NCBI RefSeq assembly: GCF_947179515.1
Contig: NC_067474.1
Coordinates: forward strand, 100,935,253-100,999,252
Direction: 5' to 3'
Origin: Apodemus sylvaticus
Taxonomy: Eukaryota; Chordata; Mammalia; Rodentia; Muridae
Length of the DNA: 64,000 bases
The notes beneath the pieces are model-generated. The model was not told the DNA's origin, searched no databases, and saw only the letters and a list, made by a program, of their open reading frames with translations. How positions within the stretch are numbered: position 1 is the stretch's first letter; each line of letters starts with the position of its first letter. The position numbers and the translations under genes were made by a program. Shown piece after piece: positions 22,751 to 34,492 of this stretch.

Positions 22751-23486
22751 AGTTCCTTAGAAAGCTAGAAAAAAATGTTAAACTAAAAAAAAAATAAACA
22801 AAATAAAAGATCTATTAATATATCAGTATTTTTTCTATCAAAGGTAGCTATCTAATCAGTCAAGGGCTAATATTGCATAAGCACCCCTCCCCCAAACATA
22901 AAAACATTTATGAAAATCTTTTCATCTCCCCTATCTAATGAAATGTCTGTTTAAGCAAAGGCCCTGCAGTATTTCTGGGATTTGGCCTGGCTGACCTCTT
23001 CTCCTTTTCCTTCATTTCCCGTGGACTGATCTTTTAAAACTCACCAACCTCAGAAGCTGAGGTTGGACCTTAGTCTGTGGGGAAAGATAGATGCCAGCTT
23101 CAAAATGAAAATCAGGTTCAATCTTTGCTGTGCTTGCTAGCCTGGGTTTGACCATGGAGCACCGTTTCTTTTGGCAAAAAGAGTCTGCACTGCCAAGTTA
23201 CTTTTACTTTGTTTATGCGTTTCTTTTTGTGACACCAAGAAAATATTTACATTCAACACATGGAAAGGAGTGAAGAGAATTTTAGACCAGGAAGCTCTTA
23301 GGGAGGGAATTTTTTTCCCCATAAAACTCATAGAAAAGAAAGGAAATGACAAACAAGAAGTAGTAACTAAAGCCTGGTCTAGACAGTAAAGATACTGACA
23401 GCCAGAGTTTCTTCCCAGCATCTACATGGTAGAGAGAGAACTGAATCCCAAAGTTGCCCTGTAGTCTGTAGTCCATGCTCTGTAGT
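22751..23486. other. No feature recognised
   Basis: Unique-looking. Opposing 72- and 94-codon frames at 23137-23421 show no recognisable domain. Confidence 0.4.
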
Positions 23487-23913
23487 ACACACACACACAC
23501 ACACACACAAACACACACACTCTCTCTCATATCCATACACACATTTCCACCCATACACATTCATTTACACATATACAAACATATTTACATACACACACAT
23601 TCACATTCATTCATACAGACACACATTCACATCCATCCATACACACACACATTCACATCCATACACACACACATACACACATACACACACACACACACAC
23701 ACACATTCACATCCATCCATACACACACACATCCATACACACACATACACACACACACACACAAACACACACACTCTCTCTCATATCCATACACACATTT
23801 CCACCCATACACATTCATGTACACATATACAAACACATTTACATACACACACATTCACATTCATCCATACAGACACACATTCACATCCATCCATACACAC
23901 ACACATTCACATC

Positions 23914-23950
<37 letters not shown>

Positions 23951-24235
23951 TCACATCCATCCATACACACACACATTAACATCCATACACACACATACAC
24001 ACACACACACACACATTCACATACATCCATATGCACACACATTTACATCCATACACACACATACACACACATTCACATACATCCATATGCACACACATTT
24101 ACATCCATACACACACATACACACACACTTTCACATACATCCATATGTACACACATTCATATCCACATCCACACACGAATGTGCACACACAATGCACACA
24201 TGCACATTTACATGCTTTGTGTTGTCTGAGTCAGC
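23487..24235. repeat. Long CA-rich satellite-like array with higher-order repeats
   Basis: About 750 bp of (CA)n interspersed with CATCCATACACAC and TTCACAT variants. A larger unit is duplicated with a period of 254 bp: the TCTCTCTCATATCCAT block occurs at 23521 and 23775. Near the 3' end a 57-58-bp unit starting TTCACATACATCCATATG occurs three times (24014, 24071 and 24129). The 259-codon open frame across it is a by-product of the repeat. Confidence 0.95.
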
Positions 24236-24320
24236 ATGTGACACACATCTGTAATCCCAGTACTTGAGAGTTCAAGGCAGTTAAAGAGTGCAAGGTTAAT
24301 GGCCAGTATATAGCAAAAAA
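24236..24320 (+). repeat. B1 fragment
   Basis: Contains CTGTAATCCCAGTACTTGAG, and most of the right half is lost. The CA array may have grown at its left edge. Confidence 0.6.
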
Positions 24321-26232
24321 TTAAAAATTTTAGAAAGTCAGAATGAAAAGCCTTTGGATTTTCATCACAGTGTTGTCTTTGGTCTCCTCTACTTGAGAGT
24401 CTATGCTAAAAGTGTGTAGCATTTGATCCTGGGGGAGGCTAGTGTCCTCTGGTTGATAATGGTTTCATTTTCACAACTGGTTAGAGAGAAAAACAAAATG
24501 AAACATTCCCTCTTAGTATACATAGAAGAATAAATGAAGCAGAAACATTTACTGTTTATTGGCAGAAGCGAAGTTTCTGTATCTGTTAGAATTATTATCC
24601 TATAAAAAGCAAAAAACAAAACAAAACAAAAAACAAAAAACCCAGCCCTGCTGATAAACAACTCCCTAAGGGCTGCTACTGTCTTTGTTACACAGGGTCC
24701 TAGAGAACAGGCACAAAATGGTTGTTTTAGTATTTAAATTTTAATGTGATGTTATAAAGCAACATCTTAATGAAAAAAAAATCTAAGGAGTTGGGGAAAA
24801 TACAGAAATTGAAATAGGCTCTAAAGGTTGGACACATCCAATAAACGCTGGGATTGTAGGGCAACAGGAATGGCTGTTGAATAGAGTGGTAATCGGAGCT
24901 GTCAGGAACCACGAGGTCACCTTCTGCACACTTAGTGCTACTCTTGTAAGGAGGTGGAATGACAAAGCTAAGGGGGAAAAATCTGGAGAGTAGCAGTGCT
25001 CTGGAGTAGAAGGAAAAGTCTAGCACAGGAGTGATAATCCCACTCAGACTTTGCCTCCAGCCCCCAGCCCCCAGCCCACAGAGAGGGCAGTTTGTCTCAC
25101 ATAGCTGGAATGCCCTTGGAACTACATTAGAAGGTGGCCCTTGCCTTCTGCCTTGCAGTTACATGCAGCTAATGGGAGTCCTGTGGGAGAGTGGAGGAAT
25201 GGGGGGCGGGGAGAGGCAAGAGCTTTTATTTCTTTGCTCTAGATATTTAATTCTGCTCTTTCTTTCTTCATAGGCCTATGTTCCTTTAAGGACCACAGAG
25301 CTTGACAAGGTTGAGTCAAGTGAGACCAGAGGCTGTAAAATTCAAACAGACCTCACTTAGTGTTGAGAAAGGGCAGATCTGACCATGGAGACCAGAGTCT
25401 GAGGCCTTCTAGGTCTTGGCTAGTAAATACTCCCCACCCCCACCCCCAACCCCGATGCTACAGAGCTTCCTAATTCCTTACAGTCCTCCTCTTTGCCTGA
25501 TCTGGTTCAAGTTTCCTTAAGTTACAGTAGCACAGTAAAGGCCCACTGAAGGAATAAAACTGTTTCTGATCCAAAGAATAGAATGTCCTGCCTGGGTTGA
25601 AATGTAACATTCCAGTTAGACAGGGTCAGCAACCTGGCTGAGGAACCGCCCTCAGAAGGAGGGACTGCTCCTAGAGAGGAAGTTTCACCTAAGGCCATGT
25701 TAAACAGATGGATGAGTAATTATAATTATCCCTTTAGAGATACTGTACTTTTCCTCTCTGGAATCCCTACCCTGAGGAAGAAGTCCCTAGAGGCTGGCCA
25801 GTCAGTGGTCATGGGGTTCTCCTGGGTCTGCCTACCCTTCTGAGTGTGACTAAGAAAGGTAGACTTTCTTCTTTTTTCTTTTTCTTTTTTCTTTTCATCT
25901 TTCAGATAAAATTAATAAAATTTGAAAAGTATGACTGAACTGGTTTCTTCAGCTTTCCCCACCCACATTTATTTCACATAAGGTAAAGGTCCCATGAGGA
26001 TCTGAGGTGGAGGTAAGCCCACAGCCATATCCAGGGATGCAGCAAGGTCAATTCCTTCCTTTGTATACATTGTCTAGAAAAGCAAGTCAGAATCAAGAAC
26101 AAATTTACTTCTGGGAAGACCTGGTTATATAAAAGTAATCCATTTCTGTTAAGTCTCATAGGCTAGTACTTTAACCACACCCATATCTTACTGTGAAAAT
26201 GCCTGGAAAAGTGTCTGGCAAAGAGAAACATG
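24321..26232. other. Long repeat-poor stretch (about 1.9 kb)
   Basis: Only small simple patches are seen: (CAAAA)n at about 24607-24640, a C/A run at about 25430-25450, and a T/C run at about 25866-25900. Several polypyrimidine-AG acceptor-like sites exist (for example before 25273), but no exon with conserved coding content could be supported. Confidence 0.45.
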
Positions 26233-26235
26233 AAA

Positions 26236-26246
26236 GTCTATGACTG
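26236..26246. repeat. L1 target-site duplication, left copy
   Basis: GTCTATGACTG, repeated exactly at 32710-32720 after the L1 poly(A) tail. Confidence 0.93.
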
Positions 26247-26427
26247 CTCGTCCAGCGGAAGGGCCACCACCAGTGGAACCAAGGCGACAGGGTCCTGGCA
26301 GGCCCTGTGCCCACTACCATTGACCATCGCTGGCCAGCCAGGCTGCAAGCGGCGGTGGAGTTACAGCTCTTTTCACCACACTGAAGCCACATCAGAACTC
26401 TGCCTCCTACCAGTCAGTTAAGAGAGG

Positions 26428-27045
26428 CTCTCTGCCATCTTAGCTCTCGGACACCAGAGAGATCTGACAGCCTGAGGTACGCAGACATAGCCCTAAGCCA
26501 ACATCGCGGGGGGTGGGGGGGTGGTGGGGTGGTGGGGTGGGGGGGGTGGGGGGTGGGGGGGTGGGGGGTGGGGGGGTGGGGGGTGGGGGGGGTGGGGGGT
26601 GGGGGGGGTGGGGGATGGGAGGGTGGGGAGTGGGGGGTGAGGGGTGAGGGGGGGTCTAAGTCCTACAGGCATTGGCCTGCATCCAGGCCCTGGGCTGTTC
26701 AGTGAGCCACCTGTGTGCCAACCGGGCCAGGAGGTTGTTTGCCCGGCAGTCTGTCCCAGCACTTGCAGGGGGGCACGTGCCGCCATTTTGGCTACAGGAC
26801 TTCAGAGCACTCTAACAGACAAAGCCAACGAACAGTCATAGCCTGAGGCTAACATCGAGGGGGTCTAATCCCGACAGGCATTGGACTGCACCCAGGCCCT
26901 GGGCTGTCTGGTGGGCCATATGTGTGCCAACCCAGCCAGGAGGTTGTTAGCCCGGCAGACTGTCCTGGCACTTGCAGGGGCACTTGCGCCACCATCTTGG
27001 CTACCTGACAGAACCAGTTAGCAGACATAGCCCAAGGCGAACATT
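26428..27045 (+). promoter_or_regulatory. L1 5' UTR promoter monomers
   Basis: Two clear tandem units, 26652-26860 (209 bp) and 26861-27045 (about 185 bp), share TCTAA, CCAGGCCCTGGGCTGT, CCAGGAGGTTGTTTGCCCGG-like sequence and GCCATTTTGGCT/ACCATCTTGGCT. A third, partial unit tail lies at 26428-26506 (GCCATCTTAGCTCTC ... CAACATCG). Mouse and rat L1s carry internal promoters in such tandem 5' monomers. Decayed CpGs and the expanded G tract make activity unlikely. Confidence 0.85.
26507..26651 (+). repeat. Expanded (GGGGTGGGG)n G-rich tract at monomer junction
   Basis: About 145 bp of almost only G with single T (rarely A) interruptions. It sits exactly where one monomer ends (AACATCG) and the next begins (GGGTCTAA). 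Intact monomer joins have only about five Gs there. Confidence 0.93.
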
Positions 27046-27344
27046 ACTCAGTCCTAAGCCTGTCAGGTTTTCGCCTGCCCGGCAGAGTGATCCGCACTCA
27101 GAAAAGGTCCAAGCAGCACACCATCAGCACTCCCTGAAGGAGCAAACAGGCATAACCTGGTTCACAGAGACAATCTGGGGCAAGGCACACTAGGGCTCCA
27201 AGGGCACCCAAGAGGAGGGCAGCACATCAGCAATCTGCGATGGGGGAAACCCAGCCATCCAGTGTTGTGGAAATAGCCTTACAGCCTCACAGGAGGCTCA
27301 AACACCAGCCAGAGACAAGACGAACTAACGCCAGAGATAACAAG

Positions 27345-28575
27345 ATGGCAAAAGGCAAAGGTAGGAACACTACTAACAGAAATCTAGGCAATATGGCAGT
27401 GTCTGAACCAAACTCTCCAACAACAGCAAGTCCTGGATACCCCAACACACCAGAAAAACAAGATTTGGATTTAAAATCACTAGTCATGATGCTGCTAGAG
27501 GAACACAAAAAGGACATAAATGAATCTCTTAAAGAAATACAGGGGAACATGAATAAGCTAGAAACCTGTATAATGGAAACACAAAAATCACTTAAAGAAA
27601 TTCAGGAGAATAAGGCTCAAAAGATAGAAACCAATAAAGAAGAAACACACACACACACACACACAAACTTAAAAAATGCAGGAGAAAATGAGTCAAATGG
27701 CAGAAGTCATGAAAGAGGAAACACAAAAATCTCTTGAAGAATTAAAGGAAAACACAAACAAACAAATGAAGGAACTGAGCAAAACAACCCTGGATCGAAA
27801 AACAGAAATAGAAACAACTAAGAAATCACAAAGGGAGACAACTTTGGAGATAGAAAACCTTGGGAAAAATCAGGGGACATAGATGCAAATATCAACAACA
27901 GAATACAAGAGATGGAAGAAAGAATCTCAGATGCTGAAGATACCATAGAAACCATTGACTCAAAAGTCAAAGAAAATACAAAATGCAAAAAGCTTGTATC
28001 CCAGAACATCCAGGAAATCCAGGATACAATGAGAAGACCAAACCTAAGGATTATAGGTATAGATGAGAGTGAAGATTTACAGCTAAAAGGGCCAGCAAAT
28101 ATCTTCAACAAAATTATGGAAGAAAGCTTCCCTAACTTAAAGAGAGAGATGCCCATGAATATACAAGAAGCCTACAGAACTCCAAACAGACTGGACCTGA
28201 GCAGAAATACCTCCCATCACATAATAATCAAAACCCCAAATGTACTAAACAAAGAAAGAATATTAAAGGCAGTAAGAGAAAAAGGCCAAATAACATATAA
28301 AGGAAGACATCAGAATCACACCAGACTTCTCACCAGAGACCATGAAAGCTAGAAGCTCCTGGGCAGATCTCATGCAGACTCTAAGAGAACACAAATGTCA
28401 GCCAAGACTACTATACCCAGCAAAACTCTCAATCACCATAGATGGAGAAACCAAGATAGTCCATGACAAAACCAAATTTACACAATATCTTTCCACAAAC
28501 CCAGCCCTACAAAGAATAATAGGAGGAAAACTCCAATACAAGGAGGGAAACTACACCCTGGAAAAAGCAAGATAG
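27345..28575 (+). pseudogene. L1 ORF1 (RNA-binding chaperone), frameshifted
   Basis: ORF1p is the trimeric coiled-coil nucleic-acid chaperone that packages L1 RNA. The canonical start MAKGKGRN lies at 27345. The coiled-coil part (27460-27880) is rich in E, K, Q and L. The conserved C-terminal part (NLRIIGIDESEDLQLKGPAN at about 28041-28100, later REHKCQPRLLYPAKLSI) matches the family well. The frame changes near 27640-27700, again near 27880-27910 and near 28340, so only fragments of 68-165 codons stay open. An (AC)n microsatellite at 27644-27664 marks the first break. The frame is open upstream to an ATG at 27240, which would add 35 residues. Confidence 0.93.
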
Positions 28576-28636
28576 TAACCTTCTTTCATCAAACCCAAAA
28601 GAAGATAACCACTCAAATATAAATATAACATCAAAA

Positions 28637-31600
28637 ATGACAGGAAGTAATAATCACCATTCCTTAATATCTCTTAACATCAATGGACTCAATTCCCCAA
28701 TAAAAAGACATAGACTAACAGGCTGGATAAGCAAAAAAGGATCCTATATTTTGCTGCATACCAGAAACACACCTCAGTGTCAAAGACAAAAATTACCTTA
28801 GAGTAAAAAGCTCGAAGACAATTTTATAAGACAATGGTCTCAGGAAACAAGCTGGAGTAGCCATTCTAATATCAGATAAAATTGACTTTCAACCTAAAGT
28901 CATCAAAACAGACATGGAAAGACACTTCTTGCTGGTCAAAGGAAAAATCCATCAAAAAGAACTCTCAATTCTGAACATCTATGCACCAAATGCAAGGGAA
29001 CCCTCATTCATAAAAGAAACTTTACTAAAGCTCAAAGCACAAATTGCACCTAACACAATAATTGTGGGTGACTTCAACACTGCACTTTCCTCAATGGACC
29101 GATCAGGAAAACAGAAACGAAACAGGGACACAGTAAAACTAATTGAAGCTTTGGACCAATTGGATTTGACTGACATTTATAGAACATTTCACCCTAAAGC
29201 AAAAGAATATACCTTTTACTCAGCACCGCATGGTACCTTCTCCAAAATCTACCATATAATTGGTCACAAGACAGACCTCAACAAATATAAGATCGAACTA
29301 ATCCCATGCCTCCTATCAGATCACTGTGGAGTAAGAGTGGTCTTCAATAGCAAAAAAAAAAACCAACAGAAAGCCCACATATACATGGAGGCTGAACAAT
29401 ACTCAATGAAACCTTGGCCAAAGAAGAAATAAAGAAAGAAATCAGAGATTTTTTTAGAATTTAATGAGAATGAAGGCACAACATACCCAAATCTTTGGGA
29501 CATAATGAAAGCAGTGCTAAGAGGAAAACTCATAGCCCTGAGTGTCTCCAAAAAGAAATGGGAGAGAGCATACCCTAGCAGCTTAATGGCACACGTGAAA
29601 GCTCTGGAACAAAAAGAAGCTAATTCACCCAGGAGGAGAAGAAGACAGGAAATCATCAAATTCAGGATTGAAATCAATCAAGTGGAAACAAAGAGAACCA
29701 TACAAAGAATCAACGAATCCAGGAGCTGGTTCTTGAGAAAATCAACAAGATAGATAAACCCTTAGCCAAACTGGTCAGCCAAACTGACCAAAGGGCACAA
29801 AGAACGTATCCAAATTAACAAAATTAGAAATGAAAAGAGGGATATAACAACAGAAACTGAGGAAATTAAAAAAATCATCAGGTCCTACTAAAAAAGCTTA
29901 TACTCAACACAACTGGAGAATCTGGAGGAAATGGACAATTTACTAGACAGATACCAAATACCAAAATTAAATCCGGACCAAATAGATCATCTAAACAGTC
30001 CCATAACCCTTAAAGAAATAGAAGGGGGTCATAGAAAGTCTTCCAACCAAAAAAAGCACAGGACCAGATGGTTTCAGTGCAGAATTCTATCAGACCTTCA
30101 TAGAAGACCTAACACCAATACTCTTCAAACTATTCCACAAAATAGAAACAGAAGGAACACTACTCAACTCCTTCTATGAAGCCACAATTACGCTGATACC
30201 AAAACCACACAAAGATCCAACAAAGAAAGAGAACTTCAGGCCAATTACCCTTATGAACATCGATGCAAAAATACTCAATAAAATTCTTGCCAACCGAATC
30301 TAAGAACACATAAAAACGGTCATCCACCATGATCATGTAGGCTTTATCCCAGGGATGGTTCAATATATGAAAAACCATCAATGCAATCTACTACATAAAC
30401 AAACTCAAAGAAAAAACCACATGGTCATTTCATTGGATGCTGAAAAAGCATTTGAGAAATTTCAGCATCCTTTCATGCTTAAAGTCTTGGAAAGAACAGG
30501 AATTCAAGGCCCATACTTAAACATAGTAAAAGCAATATACAGCAAACTGGTAGCCAACATCAAACTAAATGGAGAGAAACTTGAAGCAATACTACTAAAA
30601 TCAGGGACTAGACAAGGCTGCCCCCTTTCCTTATATTTTCACTATTGTACTTGAGGGATTAGCTCGGGCAATTAGACAACATAAGGAGGTCAAAGGGATA
30701 CAAATTGGAAAGGAAGAAGTTAAACTATCACTATTTGCAGATGATATGATAGTCTACCTAAGTGACCCAAAAAAACTCCACTAGAGAACTCCTACAGCTG
30801 ATAAAGAACTTCAGCAAAGTGGCAGGTTATAAAATCAACTTAATCAAATCAGTTGCCTTTCTATATTCAAAGGATAAGCAGGCTGCGAAAGAAATTAGGG
30901 AAATGACACCCTTCACAATAGCCACAAACAGTATAAAGTACCTTGGTGTGACTCTGACCAAACAAGTGAAAGATCTGTATGACAAGAACTTCAAGACTCT
31001 GAAGAAGGAAATGGAAGGAGACCTCAGAAAATGGAAAAATCTGCCATGCTCATGGATCAGCAGGATTAATGTAGTTAAAATGGCCATTTTGCCAAAAGCA
31101 ATATACAGATTCAATGCAATACCCATCACAATCCCAACTCAATTCTTCACAGAGTTAGAAAGAGCAATTATCAAATTCATCTGGAACAACAAAAAACCCA
31201 GGATAGCTAAAACTATTCTCAACAACAAAAGAAATTCTGGGGGAATCAGTATTCCTCACCTCAAGCAAAACTACAGAGCAATAGTGTTAAAAACTGCATG
31301 GTATTGGTACAGTGACAGGCAGGAGGATCAATGGAACAGGATTGAAGATCCAGAAATGAACCCAACACCTATGGCTACTTGATCCTCGACAAAGGAGCTG
31401 AAAACATCCAGTGGAAAAAAGATAGCCTTTTCAACAAATGGTGCTGGTTCAACTGGAGGTCAACATGTAGAAGAATGCGAATTGATCCATCCTTATCTCC
31501 TTGTACTAAGCTCAAATCCAAATGGATCAAGGACCTCCTCATAAAGTCAGACATTCTAAAGCTAATAGAAAAGAAACTGGGGAATACCGTTGAGGACATC

Positions 31601-32436
31601 GGTACAGGGGGAAATTTCCTGAACAGAACACCAAGAGCTTATGCTGTAAGATAAAGAATTGACAAATGGGACCTCATAAAATTACAAAGTTTCTTAAGGC
31701 AGAGGACACCATCAAAAGGACAAATAGGCAATCAACAAATTGGGAAAAGATCTTCACCAACCCTACATCAGATAGAGGGCTAATATCCAATATATACAAA
31801 GAACTCAAAAAGTTAGACCCCAGAAAACCAAATAATCCTATTAAAAATGGGGTACAGAAAGAATTTTCACCCGCAGAACTTTGGATGGCTGAGAAGCATC
31901 TTTAAAAATGCTCAACTTCATTAGCCATTAGGGAAATGCAAATCAAAACAACCCTGAGATTTCACCTTACACCAGTCAGAATGGCTAAGATTAAAAATTC
32001 AGGAGACAACAGGTGTTGGCAAGGATGTGGAGAAAGAGGAACACTCCTCCACTGCTGGTGGGGTTGCAAATTGGTACAACCACTCTGGAAATCAGTCTGG
32101 CAGTTCCTCAGAAAACTGGGCATGTCACTTCTGGAGGACCCTGCTATACCACTCCTAGGCATAGACTCAAAGGATTCCCCAGCAGGTAATAAGGATACGT
32201 GCTCCACTATGTTCATAGCAGCCCTATTTATAATAGCCAGAAGCTGGAAAGAGCTCAGGTATCCCTCAACGGAATAATGGATGGAAAAAATGTGGTATAT
32301 ATATACAATGGAATACTATTCAGCCATTAGACACAATGAATTCATGAAATTCTTAGACAAATGGATGGAGCTGGAGAACATCATACTAAGTAGGTAACCC
32401 AGTCTCAAAAGATCAATCATGGTATGCACTCACTAA
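28637..32436 (+). pseudogene. L1 ORF2 (endonuclease/reverse transcriptase), multiply disrupted
   Basis: ORF2p nicks the target and reverse-transcribes L1 RNA. The start region reads MTGSNNHHSLISLNINGLNS. Endonuclease: GDFNTALSSMDRS and the catalytic SDH at 29316-29324. Reverse transcriptase: TRQGCPLS (about 30608-30631) and the FADD active site at 30734-30745. C-terminal cysteine-rich segment: CWQGCGERGTLLHCWWGC starting about 32014. At least six frame changes or stops separate the open pieces (28914-29432, 29505-29753, 29931-30179, 30355-30654, 30762-31382, 31379-31654, 31666-31905 and 31936-32277). All domains are present in order, so the decay is by small indels and point changes, not large deletion. 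Confidence 0.95.
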
Positions 32437-32709
32437 TAAATCGCTATTAGGCTAGAAAATTGGAATACCCAAAACTTAATCCACACATCAAATGATGTAC
32501 AAGAAGAACAGAGGAATAGCTCCTGGTTCTGGAAAGACTCAGTGTAGCAGTATAGAGCAAAAGCAGAACAGGGAAGTGGGAAGGGGAGGATTGGAGGACA
32601 GTGGGAGGGAAGAGGGCTTATGGGACTTTTGGAGAGTGGGGGCCCAGAAAAGAGGAAATCATTTGAAACATAAATAAAAAATATATTGAATAATAAAAAA
32701 AAAAAGAAT
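32437..32709 (+). other. L1 3' UTR and poly(A) tail
   Basis: Contains the purine-rich GGGAAGTGGGAAGGGGAGG segment usual for murine L1 3' UTRs, then AAATAAAAAATATATTG and an A-rich tail. Confidence 0.9.
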
Positions 32710-32720
32710 GTCTATGACTG
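32710..32720. repeat. L1 target-site duplication, right copy
   Basis: Exact copy of 26236-26246. Confidence 0.93.
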
Positions 32721-33308
32721 GCTTAAGTTAAAGCCAAACTACAGTCTGTGGGCCATTCTCTGAGGGAATGGGCTAAGAAAGGCTTTTACATTAAAAAAAA
32801 AAAAATTCCAGTTTCTTACATTCTGTCAAATCAAGGAAAGAAGAGGAGATCTGAGGCTTTTAATCCATTTCCAGGGAACAACAGAGGAAAGTGAACTTGC
32901 CTTTAAGACAGTTTTGCTACATTAAATAGCAAAGTATGCTATGTACTCATTGGGCAATGACCTACAAACGTAGGAAATATTACTTGGTATATTAGCTCTT
33001 CCAGGTTTTACAATCAGGTTCCCAATCTGCAGAAGGGAATATGCTAGTAAAATAACATTCATGTTGGACCAGCTCATTGCAGCAGGATTTTGTCACAAAA
33101 ATTTTAAAAATGAAGAACTGAAACCAAAAAACATTCCTGAGTGCGTCCTTTTTTATCCATGAAACTAAAGCTGTTTGCTGATGGAGAGTTCCAGACTATT
33201 AGCCTCTCTGTGAGAACTTACCTGAACAGTTGCAACACCAGGAGCAACAGGCATGGTCAATTAAAAACCAAAACCAAAACCAAAACAAAGCAGCAGCACT
33301 ACAAGAAA
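32721..33308. other. No feature recognised
   Basis: Unique-looking DNA with an A-run at about 32791-32804 and an (AAACC)n patch at about 33266-33290. Confidence 0.45.
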
Positions 33309-33512
33309 ATGGGGGCTGGAGAAATGTCACAGTGGTTAAGAGCACATACCACTGTTAAGAGGACCTGAATTTAGTTCCCAGTACACAAGTCAGGTAGCCC
33401 AGGAATGCCTCTAAGTCCAGCTTTAAGGGCTCTTACCCCCTCCTCTGGTCTCTGCATACAATCATGTTCATATGCACAGACATGCAAAATAAAATTAAAA
33501 TATTAAAAACAA
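33309..33512 (+). repeat. B2/B3-type SINE
   Basis: Head GGGGGCTGGAGAAATGTCAC, later CTCCTCTGGTCTCTGC and an AAAATTAAAATATT tail. Confidence 0.88.
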
Positions 33513-33611
33513 AATTAGCAAAAAACAATGCAGAACAAAGTAAGTGACCTTCATTGGTTTTCCTGAGCTCTTGATGAATTGATGAATACCAGTGTTATTA
33601 AGGAAACCAAT

Positions 33612-33802
33612 GCTTGGGCTGACGCAATGGATTGTGGGTGAAGGTGCTTGCTGCCCAGCCTGATGACCTGAGTTCTGTTCCTGAGATCCACAGGGTATCA
33701 GAAGAGAACCAACTAGCACAAGTGGTCCTCTGTCTTCCATACCTGTGCCATGCACATGCATGTCCCTCTAGAAATTAATTTAATTTTAAAGCATAAAAAA
33801 AT
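33612..33802 (+). repeat. B4/RSINE-type SINE
   Basis: GGTGCTTGCTGCCCAGCCTG, then GATGACCTGAGTTCTG and GTGGTCCTCTGTCTTCC. Confidence 0.82.
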
Positions 33803-33929
33803 GAGGAGTCAATATTGAGTTTAAAATGTTCAAGATTTTGATTCTGTAAATTGTCTGTGCAGGGTAGTTATGGGTTAACGTACATTTAAAATATTCTTAT
33901 TTTAAATTATCCTTAAAAATTTCATTGCA

Positions 33930-34175
33930 TTTATACAATTACATTTTGATCATATCTAAAAACCACTACTTCTTTCGAACTCCTCCTAGTTCCCCAACTC
34001 CAAGTTCACGCCCTCCCTTTTTGTTGCTCTTATTAATAATCCCCATGAGTCCAATTAATGCTGCCAATATGCATGTGGGCATAATGCCATCCACTGGAAT
34101 ATGGACAACCTACTGGTAGCTAAGTCCCTAAAGGAGAGTGACAATCTCTCCTTTGTCAATGGTGCCTCTGGTGAA
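33930..34175 (-). mobile_element. Lx-type L1 3' UTR fragment
   Basis: The + strand follows the reverse complement of the old rodent Lx 3' UTR: CTCCTCCTAGTTCCCC, ATGAGTCCAATTAATGCTGC, CCACTGGAATATGG. Heavily truncated. Confidence 0.65.
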
Positions 34176-34345
34176 TGTGTTTTTGAAAAAGTACTAAATA
34201 GGTACAACCTGAATCACTGTTTGCTGAGATGCACTTTAACTAATAATACGAAAAGCTCATGGAGCAGAGAAGGCATAGAAGGCAAGTGTATACAGCGTGT
34301 GAAAGTGTTTAGATCGGTTATATGGTCTTTGATGTTTTTTTTATC
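34176..34345. other. No feature recognised
   Basis: Short unique spacer between the Lx fragment and the next B1. Confidence 0.35.
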
Positions 34346-34492
34346 TGTTTTGTTTTGTTATGAGACAGGGTTTCATTATGCACTCCTTGCTGGCTTGAAA
34401 TTCATTCTGTAGGCTGGCCTAGAACTCACAGAGATCTACCTCCTTCTATTTTCCTTGTGCTAGAATAAGGGTACATGCCACTTTGGCCAGCA
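34346..34492 (-). repeat. B1 SINE
   Basis: Reverse complement: GAGACAGGGTTTCATTATG, GGCTGGCCTAGAACTCAC. Confidence 0.88.

Larger units (their letters stand above)
26247..32709 (+). mobile_element. Full-length but inactivated LINE-1
   Basis: An autonomous non-LTR retrotransposon of about 6.46 kb, bounded by an exact 11-bp duplication. Order on the + strand: monomer-type promoter region (26247-27040), ORF1 (27345-28575), short spacer, ORF2 (about 28637-32436), then a G/A-rich 3' UTR ending AAATAAAAAATATATTG and an A tail. ORF1 and ORF2 each shift frame several times and carry stops, so no functional protein can be made. Divergence from clean ORFs and the (AC)n inside ORF1 suggest an insertion of moderate age. 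The 3' UTR resembles murine (mouse/rat) L1 rather than the older Lx type. Confidence 0.96.

Noticed and set aside
23475..24254. 259-codon open frame rich in His and Thr
   Set aside because: Pure consequence of the CA-rich array. CAC/ACA codons lack stops in any frame.
26493..26786. 97-codon minus-strand Pro-rich frame
   Set aside because: Antisense of the G-rich expansion in the L1 promoter.
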